A DNA stretch of 64,000 nt. Source: Zobellia roscoffensis. GTDB lineage: Bacteria; Bacteroidota; Bacteroidia; Flavobacteriales; Flavobacteriaceae. Made by a program: the position numbers and the translations under genes. Where the stretch lies: the NCBI RefSeq assembly GCF_015330165.1, contig NZ_JADDXT010000002.1, positions 4,676,024-4,740,023 of the forward strand, written 5' to 3'. Below, piece by piece: positions 24,623 through 33,427 of this stretch (position 1 is its first letter; every line of letters starts with the position of its first letter). A model generated the notes under the pieces. That model saw only the letters and a program-made list of their open reading frames with translations. It ran no database searches and was not told the DNA's origin.

Positions 24623-27478
24623 TTACTTGCTCAGATACATTTTTCTTCTAGCATAAAGATTATAGAAATCATCATCTTTTAAGCTATCAATAAAAAGAAT
24701 ACTTTCTCCTGTACTCTTCATCTCAGGCCCCAAATTCTTATTTACATTTGGAAACTTATTAAAAGAAAAGACAGGTTGTTTTATTGCAAAACCTTTAAGT
24801 TCTGGTTTAAAATCAAAGTCTTTCACTTTTTTATCGCCCAACATTACTTTAGTTGCGTAGTTTACATACGGCTCTTTATACGCTTTAGCAATAAATGGAA
24901 CCGTTCTAGATGCCCTAGGGTTGGCCTCAATAATGTAGACCATATCATCTTTTATAGCAAACTGAATATTAATTAGACCTACCGTATTCAATGCCAAGGC
25001 AATTTTCTTGGTATGGTCCTTTATCTGCTGCATTACAAACTCTCCAAGGTTAAACGGTGGCAAGGTTGCATTAGAATCGCCTGAGTGTATTCCACAAGGT
25101 TCAATATGCTCCATTATACCAATAATGTACACATCTTCACCATCACAAATGGCATCGGCTTCTGCCTCAATAGCACCATCTAAGTAATGATCCAATAACA
25201 ACTTGTTATTCGGAATTTTTCTAAGAAGGTCTACAACATGCGACTCTAACTCTTCTTTATTAATTACAATCTTCATTCCCTGCCCTCCTAATACATAGGA
25301 TGGTCTTACCAGCAACGGAAAGTCTAACTCATCAGCAAGTGTTAAAGCCTCATCTGCCGTTTCAGCAATACCGTACTGTGGAAAAGGAATATCATTTTGT
25401 TTTAGCATCTCAGAGAAACTACCTCTATCTTCTGCTAAATCCAAGGCTTCAAAGCTAGTACCTATTATTTTTATACCGTACTTAGAAAGTTTCTCTGCTA
25501 ATTTTAAAGCGGTCTGGCCACCTAACTGAACAATAACTCCTTCTGGTTTTTCATGACGGATAATATCATAGATATGCTCCCAAAATACGGGTTCAAAATA
25601 TAATTTATCAGCTGTATCAAAATCGGTTGAAACCGTTTCTGGATTACAATTAATCATGATGGTCTCATAACCACATTCCGCAGCAGCAAGTACACCGTGC
25701 ACACAACAGTAATCAAACTCAATTCCCTGTCCAATTCTATTAGGGCCAGAACCAAGAACTACAATCTTCTTGCGATCGGTAACAATACTATCATTCTCTA
25801 CATAACGCGTACCATCTGGTTTTTCTATCTCTGCTTCAAAAGTAGAATAGTAGTACGGTGTCATCGCCTTAAATTCGGCTGCACAGGTATCTACTAATTT
25901 GTAAACCCTGTTGATATTCATTTCTTCGGTACGCTTCTTATGCACTTCACTTTCATAACAATCTAGCATATGCGCAATTTGCCTATCGGCAAAACCCTTT
26001 TGCTTTGCTTCCAACATTAAATCTTTGGTAAGCGTAGCAATGGTATACGTAGAAATCTCTTTCTCTAGCAAATGGAGTTCTTCATATTGCTTCAAGAACC
26101 ACATATCAATTTTAGTAATCTCATGAATTCTACTCAACGGAATACCTAATTGAATGGCATCATAAATTACAAAAACACGATCCCAACTTGGAATGGTCAG
26201 TTTTTGAATAATCTGATCGTAATTGCTATACCCCTTACCATCTGCACCTAGGCCGTTTCTTTTGATTTCCAGAGATTGTGTTGCTTTATGCAGTGCTTCT
26301 TGGAACGACCGACCAATACCCATAACTTCACCAACAGATTTCATCTGTAGGCCTAAAGTACGGTCAGAACCTTCAAACTTATCAAAGTTCCATCTTGGTA
26401 TCTTTACAATCACGTAATCAAGAGTTGGCTCAAACAATGCCGATGTTGACTTGGTAATTTGATTTTCTAATTCATCTAAACGATAACCGATTGCCAATTT
26501 TGTAGCAATTTTAGCAATAGGATAACCAGTTGCTTTTGAAGCTAATGCTGAAGAACGCGAAACCCTTGGGTTAATCTCAATTGCAATAATTTCCTCTTCG
26601 TCATCAGGACTCACGGCAAACTGAACGTTACACCCTCCTGCAAAATCCCCAATACTACGCATCATATGAATTGCCATATCACGCATTTTCTGATATGTTC
26701 TATCAGATAAGGTCATTGCTGGGGCAACTGTAATAGAATCTCCCGTATGAATACCCATTGGATCCATATTTTCTATTGCACAAATAATAACTACGTTATC
26801 ATTATTATCTCGTAACAACTCTAATTCATACTCTTTCCAGCCCATTAAAGCCTTATCAATCATTACTTCATGAATAGGAGAAATCTCTAACCCACGACTT
26901 AATAATTCATCAAAATCTTCTGGTTTATAAACTATTGCCGCTCCAGCACCTCCTAATGTATAGGAAGCTCTAATTACTAATGGAAAGCCAAATTCCTGAG
27001 CTATTTCTTTTCCTTTTAAGAAAGAGGTAGCTGTAGCCTGTGGCGCCATACCAACACCAATCTTAAGCATTAACTCACGGAACTGCTCGCGATCTTCGGT
27101 AATGTTTATCGCATCAATATCAACACCTATAAGATCTACTCCAAAATCTTTCCAAATTCCTTTTTCATCTGCCTCTATACATAAGTTAAGAGCAGTTTGT
27201 CCTCCCATAGTTGGCAACACAGCATCAATTTGAGGATGTTCTTTTAGAATTTCAATGATGGACTTGGTCGTCAATGGTTTCAGATACACGTGATCAGCCA
27301 TTGAAGGATCCGTCATAATAGTAGCCGGATTACTATTTATCAATATGGTCTCAATACCATCTTCACGCAATGAACGTAAGGATTGAGAACCTGCATAATC
27401 AAACTCACAAGCTTGACCTATAACAATGGGACCGGAGCCGATCAGTAGTATGGATTTTAAATCTTTTCTTTTTGGCAT
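24623..27478 (-). CDS. carB: carbamoyl-phosphate synthase large subunit (short form)
   Basis: Protein of 951 residues. Two ATP-grasp halves are clear: the first starts KSILLIGSGPIVIGQACEFDYAG, the second KIVVLGSGPNRIGQGIEFDYC, each with a glycine-rich phosphate loop (RASYTLGGAGAAIV and RPSYVLGGQGMKIV). It makes carbamoyl phosphate for arginine and pyrimidine synthesis. E. coli CarB has about 1073 residues; the C-terminal allosteric MGS-like domain is absent here and the protein ends at YARRKMYLSK. As far as I recall this short form is usual in flavobacteria. The carA gene is not in the window. Confidence 0.95.
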   Translation of the reverse strand: MPKRKDLKSILLIGSGPIVIGQACEFDYAGSQSLRSLREDGIETILINSNPATIMTDPSMADHVYLKPLTTKSIIEILKEHPQIDAVLPTMGGQTALNLCIEADEKGIWKDFGVDLIGVDIDAINITEDREQFRELMLKIGVGMAPQATATSFLKGKEIAQEFGFPLVIRASYTLGGAGAAIVYKPEDFDELLSRGLEISPIHEVMIDKALMGWKEYELELLRDNNDNVVIICAIENMDPMGIHTGDSITVAPAMTLSDRTYQKMRDMAIHMMRSIGDFAGGCNVQFAVSPDDEEEIIAIEINPRVSRSSALASKATGYPIAKIATKLAIGYRLDELENQITKSTSALFEPTLDYVIVKIPRWNFDKFEGSDRTLGLQMKSVGEVMGIGRSFQEALHKATQSLEIKRNGLGADGKGYSNYDQIIQKLTIPSWDRVFVIYDAIQLGIPLSRIHEITKIDMWFLKQYEELHLLEKEISTYTIATLTKDLMLEAKQKGFADRQIAHMLDCYESEVHKKRTEEMNINRVYKLVDTCAAEFKAMTPYYYSTFEAEIEKPDGTRYVENDSIVTDRKKIVVLGSGPNRIGQGIEFDYCCVHGVLAAAECGYETIMINCNPETVSTDFDTADKLYFEPVFWEHIYDIIRHEKPEGVIVQLGGQTALKLAEKLSKYGIKIIGTSFEALDLAEDRGSFSEMLKQNDIPFPQYGIAETADEALTLADELDFPLLVRPSYVLGGQGMKIVINKEELESHVVDLLRKIPNNKLLLDHYLDGAIEAEADAICDGEDVYIIGIMEHIEPCGIHSGDSNATLPPFNLGEFVMQQIKDHTKKIALALNTVGLINIQFAIKDDMVYIIEANPRASRTVPFIAKAYKEPYVNYATKVMLGDKKVKDFDFKPELKGFAIKQPVFSFNKFPNVNKNLGPEMKSTGESILFIDSLKDDDFYNLYARRKMYLSK

Positions 27479-27540
27479 TCGTTGTATTCTTTAAATCTTT
27501 GGCTATAAATTGTTACAAATATCAGTACAAATCTGACATA

Positions 27541-27571
27541 AAAAAAGGTGTTACTTATAAAAAGTAACACC
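27541..27571 (-). terminator. intrinsic terminator of rpmH
   Basis: Ten-base perfect stem GGTGTTACTT (27547-27556) with AAGTAACACC (27562-27571); on the minus strand it is followed by TTTTTT. Confidence 0.85.
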
Positions 27572-27597
27572 TATATATTTCTTAAAAAATAATACCA

Positions 27598-27765
27598 TTA
27601 TTTTTTATGTCTCGGTTCAGAGGATACAGAAAGTTTTTTTCTTCCTTTAGCTCTTCTACGAGCTAAAACTTTTCTTCCATTTACGGATGCCATACGCTCC
27701 CTAAATCCATGTTTATTTCTTCTCTTTCTCTTTGAAGGCTGATATGTTCTTTTCTGTCCGGGCAT
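27598..27765 (-). CDS. rpmH: 50S ribosomal protein L34
   Basis: Protein of 55 residues, beginning MPGQKRTYQPSKRKRRNK, with the invariant HGFRERM and KVLARRRAKGRKKLS blocks of L34, and ending PRHKK. The start ATG is preceded by an excellent promoter, and a terminator follows the stop codon. The first residues (GQ after MP) are a small extension relative to many L34 proteins. Confidence 0.97.
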   Translation of the reverse strand: MPGQKRTYQPSKRKRRNKHGFRERMASVNGRKVLARRRAKGRKKLSVSSEPRHKK

Positions 27766-27824
27766 TATATTATCCTTTTCTTTGTGTGATACAATTTTGC
27801 GAAACCGCTCGCTAAAACTGGGCG

Positions 27825-27855
27825 CAAATATACAAAGACTTTTCTCTTTGGCAAA
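27825..27855 (-). promoter_or_regulatory. promoter of rpmH, perfect Bacteroidota consensus
   Basis: On the minus strand TTTG and TATATTTG (perfect TAnnTTTG) are exactly 19 bases apart. They lie about 60 bases before the rpmH start. Confidence 0.75.
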
Positions 27856-27950
27856 TACATTTTGAAAAATATTTTTATTGAATGCCTGCCGCCTAGCGAT
27901 TGGTTTTTATTACTTTTGCCAAAATCGGATTTTAGCAACAAAATCAATCT

Positions 27951-28856
27951 ATGAGAAACTTTTTGAGCATTCTTTTTATTGTTCTTTCAAGTACCGTTTC
28001 TTTAGCTCAGACGCAACTTGAATACAAATTGAAGAAAAATGCCATCTTCACGGTAAAGCAAAGTGCTGAACAAATCATTACGCAAGAGTTAGATGGAGCA
28101 TCACATATACTTACCAATAAAATTGATGGTGTTTTAGAGTTTAAAGTACTAGAAGTAAGAGATACCACGTATATGATAGCTCTTAAATTTAAAGACTTAA
28201 ACCTAAATATGACTTCTAGCATACAAGGTGAATTGATGGATGTACATGCGCAAGAGGTGAACGAAAGTGATATGCAATCACAAATTTTCAATAGTCTATT
28301 GAATAGGCCTGTAAATATTATTCTTGCAAAAACAGGAGATATTCTTGAGGTTAAAGGTGGTGATAGCCTTGTTGTAAAAATGGCCGAAGCATCTGGCCTT
28401 GAAGATGAATTCTCTTTAAATATGATGAAAAAATCTTTGCAGAAAGAATTTGGGTCAGAGGCCTTATCCAACAGCTACAAACAAATGACATTCATTTATC
28501 CTGCTAAAAAAGTAAAAGTAGCGGATACATGGAAAAACACATATTCAGGTAAATTGCAAGCCAATAACATCTGGACGCTAAAAACAATTACTGCCAATAC
28601 GGCAAATATTACAGGAACAGCAGAAGTTACCATGAATGTAACTGAAGCTGCAACAACCATGAAACTTAAAGGCACTCAACAAACTAATATTATTACCAAT
28701 GCCGTAACTGGCTTTATAAAAAAAATGACCGTAGAAGGGGTTTCTAAAGGATCATCTACCATGACTCAAATGGGAGACCAAGAAATACCAACCACTATAC
28801 AGTCTTCCATTACGTACGAACTCATTTCTAATTTAAACGAACCGATCAACAATTAA
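27951..28856 (+). CDS. secreted DUF6263-type protein
   Basis: Protein of 301 residues with a signal peptide (ends STVSLAQ). The mature part is largely beta-strand, with AIFTVKQSAEQIITQ, VLEFKVLEVRDTTY, and late FIKKMTVEGVSKGSS, matching the DUF6263 pattern common in flavobacteria. No catalytic motif is visible, and the function is unknown. It is followed after 5 bases by a TPR membrane protein gene, so the two likely form an operon. Confidence 0.75.
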   Translation: MRNFLSILFIVLSSTVSLAQTQLEYKLKKNAIFTVKQSAEQIITQELDGASHILTNKIDGVLEFKVLEVRDTTYMIALKFKDLNLNMTSSIQGELMDVHAQEVNESDMQSQIFNSLLNRPVNIILAKTGDILEVKGGDSLVVKMAEASGLEDEFSLNMMKKSLQKEFGSEALSNSYKQMTFIYPAKKVKVADTWKNTYSGKLQANNIWTLKTITANTANITGTAEVTMNVTEAATTMKLKGTQQTNIITNAVTGFIKKMTVEGVSKGSSTMTQMGDQEIPTTIQSSITYELISNLNEPINN

Positions 28857-28861
28857 TACAC

Positions 28862-29377
28862 ATGTTCAACAAAAATCTTAAACTGGTCATTGCAGGACTA
28901 ATTATAGCTTACGCCATATATCAATTTATTGAAGGTAATATAGGTAATGGAATCTTTTTAATTCTTTTATCGCTGATTTTTATTTTTCTTTATTTCAGGA
29001 ACGAAATAATTCTATTGGCTTTCCTTCGTATGAGAAAACAAGATTTAGAAGGAACCCAAAAATGGCTTAGTAAAATTAAAAATCCTGAAGCAGCTTTAGT
29101 CACAAAACAGCAAGGTTACTTTAATTATCTACATGGCATTATACACTCTCAGAAAAACTTGACTCAAGCTGAGAAGTATTTCAAAAAAGCCTTAAAACTA
29201 GGTCTTACAATGGATTATGATATTGCAATGGCAAAATTGAGCCTTGCAGGTATAGCCATGCAGAAAAGAAGAAAAAGAGAAGCAACTACACTTTTACAGG
29301 AGGCCAAAAAACTAGATAAGAGCAATATGCTTACCGATCAAATAAAAATGATGCAACAACAAATGAAGAAAATCTAA
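28862..29377 (+). CDS. membrane protein with TPR-like repeats
   Basis: Protein of 171 residues. Two hydrophobic helices cover about residues 8-25 and 30-50, then a cytoplasmic helical region has TPR-like spacing (AEKYFKKALKLGLTMDYDIA, AGIAMQKRRKREATTLLQEAKKLD). The function is unknown; such proteins often act as scaffolds. It follows the DUF6263 gene by 5 bases. A heptamer repeat array starts one base after its stop codon. Confidence 0.72.
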   Translation: MFNKNLKLVIAGLIIAYAIYQFIEGNIGNGIFLILLSLIFIFLYFRNEIILLAFLRMRKQDLEGTQKWLSKIKNPEAALVTKQQGYFNYLHGIIHSQKNLTQAEKYFKKALKLGLTMDYDIAMAKLSLAGIAMQKRRKREATTLLQEAKKLDKSNMLTDQIKMMQQQMKKI

Positions 29378-29378
29378 C

Positions 29379-29450
29379 GTGGTTAGTGGTTAGTGGTTAG
29401 TGGTTAGTGGTTAGTGGTTAGTGGTTAGTGGTTAGTGGTTAGTGGTTAGT
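29379..29450 (+). repeat. heptamer tandem array, ten perfect GGTTAGT units
   Basis: Ten uninterrupted copies of GGTTAGT fill 29381-29450, with a GT partial unit before them. They lie between the TPR gene and the converging cardiolipin synthase gene. After seven A bases, the sequence from 29460 shows CT-led units at near 7-base spacing (29466, 29473, 29487-offset), in inverted sense. No gene is present. Confidence 0.97.
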
Positions 29451-29486
29451 AAAAAAATACTAATTCTAGTTTCTGAATCTAATATC

Positions 29487-30971
29487 CTATAAAAGAGGAG
29501 CCCAAAGTCTACTGAAAGACTCCTTTAACTTTCGTGAGATACCACGGTTTTGCCATCGGTCTAAATCAACTTCCTCACACTCTTCTAGATCATCAAAAAA
29601 AGTTGCTGCTAGTTCATTATTAAGACCTTTGTTATATAGCATTGCATTTATTTCAAAGTTAATAGAAAAGCTTCTATAATCTAAATTAGCTGTACCTACT
29701 GTTGAAAACAGGTCATCTATAACCATGGTTTTAGCGTGAATAAAACCTTTGCAATACCTATAAATTTTAATACCGGATTCCAAACAGTATTCAAAATAAG
29801 AGTCTCCGGCATACTGTGCCGCCCATGAATCAGATTCATAGGGAACAATTACCCTTACATCTATTCCGCTTCTAGCGGCAGTTGCCAGAGCCGTTAAAAT
29901 AGCATCATTGGGCATGAAATACGGCGATGTAATATAAATACGTTCGCTTGCCGAGCTAATTGCACAAAAAATAGCTTCCATAATATTGGCCCAATCCGTA
30001 TCTGGACCGCTAGCTGCAATTTGCACCGCAACTGGTTTTTCAGCTTCGGGTTTATTCTCTGGGAAAAATGATTTTTCTATCCCTACCTCACTTCCGGATG
30101 CAAAGTTCCAGTTCAATAAGAACGATGATTGCAAGGCCCCCACTGCCCCACCCTGAATCCTTAAATGTGTATCACGCCAATAGCGAGGATTTTCATATGT
30201 ATTATCATATCGTTGCGCTAAGTTTATTCCTCCCACATATCCCGTTTCCCCATCAATAACAACAATTTTTCTATGATCTCTATAGTTTAGTTTACCTGTA
30301 GAATTAGAAAAAAGAACTGGCATAAACGCATAATGTTCTATTCCAGATTTGGTCATTTTCCTTTTAGTTGAATTTGAAATCTTACTACCCACATCATCAT
30401 AGACCAACCTAACCTTAACCCCATCCTGAGCCTTATTGATTAGTATCTCTATAATCTTACTGCCCAGTTGGTCATCAAAAAGAACAAAATATTCTAGATG
30501 AATATGATTTTGGGCGTTTTTAAGGTCTTCAAATAAACGGTTAAATTTTTCTTCTCCATTTAGTAATATTTCAACATCATTATCAAATGTAAGAACTGCT
30601 TTTTCATTGTTTTTCAGCAACTTATACACTTTAAAGATATCCTCTCCGTAAGTTTCTTCAAAATCTTCCCTCTCGTTACTGTCCAACTTGAATTGATTTC
30701 GCCATTCTTTTATTTTTTGACTGTCCAAAAAATATTTTTTTTCAAAAATTTTGGATTTCCGATAATCCTGTCCAAAAAAATAATAAACAATCAATCCTAA
30801 AAATGGCAACACCGCAAGAGCAAAAAGAAAAGAAAGTGTTTTAACCGGGTTTTTATTCTTTAAAAGAATAAAGAAAGAAAGCACAATAACAAGTCCGTAG
30901 TTAATCATTAAAAGGATCAACCATAGATTATCATTAAAGAAGCTTAATACTGAGTCCATCTTTATTACCAT
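29487..30971 (-). CDS. cls: cardiolipin synthase, phospholipase D family
   Basis: Protein of 494 residues (a second in-frame ATG at 30959 is an equally good start). Two N-terminal membrane helices (about 10-35 and 43-65) precede two phospholipase D motifs: YRDHRKIVVIDGETGYVGG and FIHAKTMVIDDLFSTVGTANLD. It joins phosphatidylglycerol molecules, or related lipids, to form cardiolipin at the inner membrane. It stands alone, converging on the DUF6263-TPR pair with the heptamer array between. Confidence 0.92.
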   Translation of the reverse strand: MVIKMDSVLSFFNDNLWLILLMINYGLVIVLSFFILLKNKNPVKTLSFLFALAVLPFLGLIVYYFFGQDYRKSKIFEKKYFLDSQKIKEWRNQFKLDSNEREDFEETYGEDIFKVYKLLKNNEKAVLTFDNDVEILLNGEEKFNRLFEDLKNAQNHIHLEYFVLFDDQLGSKIIEILINKAQDGVKVRLVYDDVGSKISNSTKRKMTKSGIEHYAFMPVLFSNSTGKLNYRDHRKIVVIDGETGYVGGINLAQRYDNTYENPRYWRDTHLRIQGGAVGALQSSFLLNWNFASGSEVGIEKSFFPENKPEAEKPVAVQIAASGPDTDWANIMEAIFCAISSASERIYITSPYFMPNDAILTALATAARSGIDVRVIVPYESDSWAAQYAGDSYFEYCLESGIKIYRYCKGFIHAKTMVIDDLFSTVGTANLDYRSFSINFEINAMLYNKGLNNELAATFFDDLEECEEVDLDRWQNRGISRKLKESFSRLWAPLL

Positions 30972-31032
30972 CGCACAGACCTAAGGGTTACCTGAACTAT
31001 TTATTGCAGTTAAAGATGGTAAATAAAGTGCA

Positions 31033-31076
31033 GAAAAATGGCCTCAATACGGTTTTAATATAACCACATTGAGGCC
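31033..31076 (-). terminator. intrinsic terminator of the lytic transglycosylase gene
   Basis: GGCCTCAAT (31040-31048) pairs with ATTGAGGCC (31068-31076), with an inner GGTT/AACC pairing. On the minus strand a T-rich stretch follows. Confidence 0.7.
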
Positions 31077-31092
31077 TAATATTTTTATTTAA

Positions 31093-32058
31093 TTACTTGC
31101 CAATTCTATAATACCCTTTATTGGGTATTTCTACGGTGTATTTTTTACGAGAACTATTGTTCAAATGCGCTTCTCTAAGCCAAGGGTTATGCCTCTTTAA
31201 TATCTTATAATTGATTTCATACTGCTGAGCAAAATCTGCAAAACTCAATACAGGCTCATCTATCTCTACTTTAAAAGTAGGTACAGCTTGATACATATCT
31301 TTTTTATCGATATCAAAACCATATTTTTCCGGGTGACTTAAAATCTCTTTTATAGCCATAATACGGAACACGTATCTACCCGTTTCTTGCCCTAATAGAA
31401 GATCATAATAATCACTTACTTGCTGAATACCTAAATACTTGTTAATAGCACCTGCTCCGGCATTGTATGACGCAGCTGTCAACGTCCAGCTACCATATCT
31501 CTTATAATTTCTATTTAAATACTCACAAGCCACCTCCGTAGATTTTTCCAAGTTGTAACGCTCATCTACATTTCTGTTTACCTCTAAACCATGCTCCTGG
31601 CCAGTAGCTTTCATTATCTGCCAAAACCCCGCCGCACCGGCATGAGAAACTACATTTTGAAGTCCGCTTTCAGCAACAGCCAAATATTTAAAATCATCTG
31701 GAATACCGTTTTTCGCTAAAATTGGTTCAATAATAGGGAAATACATATTTGCTCTTTTGATTAACAATACCGCATTTGACTGCCAATAGGTGTTCACCAA
31801 AAATTCACGGTCAATACGCTCCATAACCTCTGGGTCATCTTGGGGCACTGACTCTCCTGCAAAGTTTAAATCCTCAGGTATTTCTATTGCAGAAATACGA
31901 TACCCTTCCGCAACGTTTTTATCTATTTCTTGCTTTTCGTTTTCGGTAACATCAGCATCGCCTTTGGTAGGTTCAACATTACTCTGTACTGCAAATATCA
32001 AAGTGCTTACAACAAAAAAGACGCCTAAAAGCATCAATACATTCTTTAAAATCTTCAT
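31093..32058 (-). CDS. lytic murein transglycosylase (SLT domain)
   Basis: Protein of 321 residues with an N-terminal signal anchor (about residues 5-24). The SLT-type lysozyme fold covers about 100-230, with YLAVAESGLQN (catalytic Glu in AESG), AGAAGFWQIMKATG, and TLTAASYNAGAGA. A C-terminal LysM-like segment (SFADFAQQYEINYKILKRHNPWL) probably binds peptidoglycan. It would cut the glycan chain to 1,6-anhydro ends in the periplasm, as MltD does. Confidence 0.9.
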   Translation of the reverse strand: MKILKNVLMLLGVFFVVSTLIFAVQSNVEPTKGDADVTENEKQEIDKNVAEGYRISAIEIPEDLNFAGESVPQDDPEVMERIDREFLVNTYWQSNAVLLIKRANMYFPIIEPILAKNGIPDDFKYLAVAESGLQNVVSHAGAAGFWQIMKATGQEHGLEVNRNVDERYNLEKSTEVACEYLNRNYKRYGSWTLTAASYNAGAGAINKYLGIQQVSDYYDLLLGQETGRYVFRIMAIKEILSHPEKYGFDIDKKDMYQAVPTFKVEIDEPVLSFADFAQQYEINYKILKRHNPWLREAHLNNSSRKKYTVEIPNKGYYRIGK

Positions 32059-32158
32059 TTTTTGGTATTGTACGGTTTATTCAAAGTTAGTAAACTCTTT
32101 CCTAATTTTTCTACACTAAATGCACTCTAGTTCTGCTTTAACTTTAAAACTACAAAAG

Positions 32159-32181
32159 TTAACGAGAAATATCTTCGTTAA
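32159..32181. terminator. possible weak terminator or operator hairpin
   Basis: TTAACGA (32159-32165) and TCGTTAA (32175-32181) are perfect inverted arms around 9 bases, between the hydrolase end and the transglycosylase start. The minus-strand T-run after it is short, so the role is uncertain. Confidence 0.35.
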
Positions 32182-32244
32182 AAACAAATGCTGAACACAC
32201 AATTACTACAAATAGGAATAAACGAGCCCTTTACTACAACTCAT

Positions 32245-32907
32245 TTATTGCAAAATAATTGTGGGCAAATGCTCGTTAAACCATCTTGCTCGATGGATTA
32301 TCATGGTATGTGTACCATTTTTTACGGTAATACAACCCTTAATATTGTCAATAGGAAAAACAACATCTTTGTCTCCATGAATATGAACAAGATCTGGAAT
32401 TGTCTCAACACGTTGCCAATTAACAATTTGGTCAATAGACCAATCTATATAGTATTTGTCTCTAATTGATAAATACTCCTCATAAAGCGCAAGGCGCTTA
32501 TTTACTGTCTCCCCAAAAGCATATTTTGCCAAAAGCTCTACATTATTGACTAGACCTGTTGGCAAAAGTTTATGTATGTTGGTATATTTTGCAAATATCA
32601 TACGTCTAGGCAACTCTGCCGCATCTTTAACACTAGAAACTACTATAACTTTTTTAAAAGATTTAAACCTAGCCATTTCCTGAACTAGCATACCTCCAAA
32701 CGAAACCCCTATTAAAACGGCATCCTCATGATGAATATTCTCGTTCATCTTTTTAGCATATGCCTCTAGAGACATATCCTTCTCAGGCACGAACCATTCC
32801 AAAAGATGTTGTGCAAATTTGTCCTTAGGCAGTGCAATATGTCTAAAAATAGAAGGGTTAGCTGCCATTCCCGGCATAAAATATATATGAATCCTAGAAT
32901 CACTCAT
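32245..32907 (-). CDS. alpha/beta hydrolase
   Basis: About 220 residues from the ATG at 32907 (a GTG two codons upstream is possible). It has the alpha/beta hydrolase order: FMPGMAANPSIF oxyanion loop, nucleophile elbow GVSFGGML (Ser), a late Asp in HGDKDVVFP and the terminal His in NGTHTMI. The substrate is not evident. It is on the same strand as the transglycosylase but has a separate 186-base leader between them. Confidence 0.85.
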   Translation of the reverse strand: MSDSRIHIYFMPGMAANPSIFRHIALPKDKFAQHLLEWFVPEKDMSLEAYAKKMNENIHHEDAVLIGVSFGGMLVQEMARFKSFKKVIVVSSVKDAAELPRRMIFAKYTNIHKLLPTGLVNNVELLAKYAFGETVNKRLALYEEYLSIRDKYYIDWSIDQIVNWQRVETIPDLVHIHGDKDVVFPIDNIKGCITVKNGTHTMIIHRARWFNEHLPTIILQ

Positions 32908-33076
32908 TATCACTATACATAGGAATTGTTAGGAAATTAACATTATTTTCACTACTTTTGCTATCGACTTTGGGGGAATTCCATTGTTTATACAAATCTG
33001 AGCAAAAGTATATAAAATTACGATTTGAGAACACCGTGATTTTCTTACCTCTTGCCGTCATCTAAAATCAAACTAT

Positions 33077-33370
33077 ATGAATGAAGTAGAAATTATTGAC
33101 AACAGTTTCTTGCGTCAATTCGAAACTACGATTGAAGGTATTTTAGCCAAGATCGAGTATTCTTCGCAAGAACGCAAAGTATTTCTAACAAAATTAGTAG
33201 TGCCTGAAGAAATCACTAAAGAGGGTTTCAAAGAAGATTTTATTAAGTCGGTTCTTCACCACATTCAGGAGCAGAATCTTAGAGTAGTCCCTACGAGTCC
33301 TCAAATTGCCGGTTTTTTACGCAAAAACAGACAGTACAAAGAGATGTTGCCCGTAGGCATTAGAATCTAA
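33077..33370 (+). CDS. small protein related to GNAT-type (YjdJ/COG2388) acetyltransferases
   Basis: Protein of 97 residues. The pattern of a strand pair (KIEYSSQERKVFLTKLVVPEE), a glycine step and a helix (FIKSVLHHIQEQNLRVVPTSPQIAGFLRKN) fits the truncated GNAT fold of the COG2388 group, which may bind acetyl-CoA. It is divergent from the hydrolase gene and ends in a strong terminator. Function not assigned. Confidence 0.7.
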   Translation: MNEVEIIDNSFLRQFETTIEGILAKIEYSSQERKVFLTKLVVPEEITKEGFKEDFIKSVLHHIQEQNLRVVPTSPQIAGFLRKNRQYKEMLPVGIRI

Positions 33371-33397
33371 CCGAATTTCAGAGTTTTTTTGAAGATG

Positions 33398-33424
33398 AAT
33401 CCCGCAACTAGCGGGATTTTTTTT
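33398..33424 (+). terminator. intrinsic terminator
   Basis: AATCCCGC and GCGGGATT form an 8-bp stem with a 5-base loop, then a run of T bases. It ends the small GNAT-like gene. Confidence 0.88.
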
Positions 33425-33427
33425 GCA

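Noticed and set aside
28007..28471. A 154-residue minus-strand open frame inside the DUF6263 gene
   Set aside because: Composition is typical of an antisense shadow (Ser/Phe/Ile-rich), with no recognisable motif.
29379..29450. The GGTTAGT array as a CRISPR or telomere-like element
   Set aside because: There are no spacers between units, the unit is 7 bases, and the site is between two ordinary convergent genes with no cas genes nearby.
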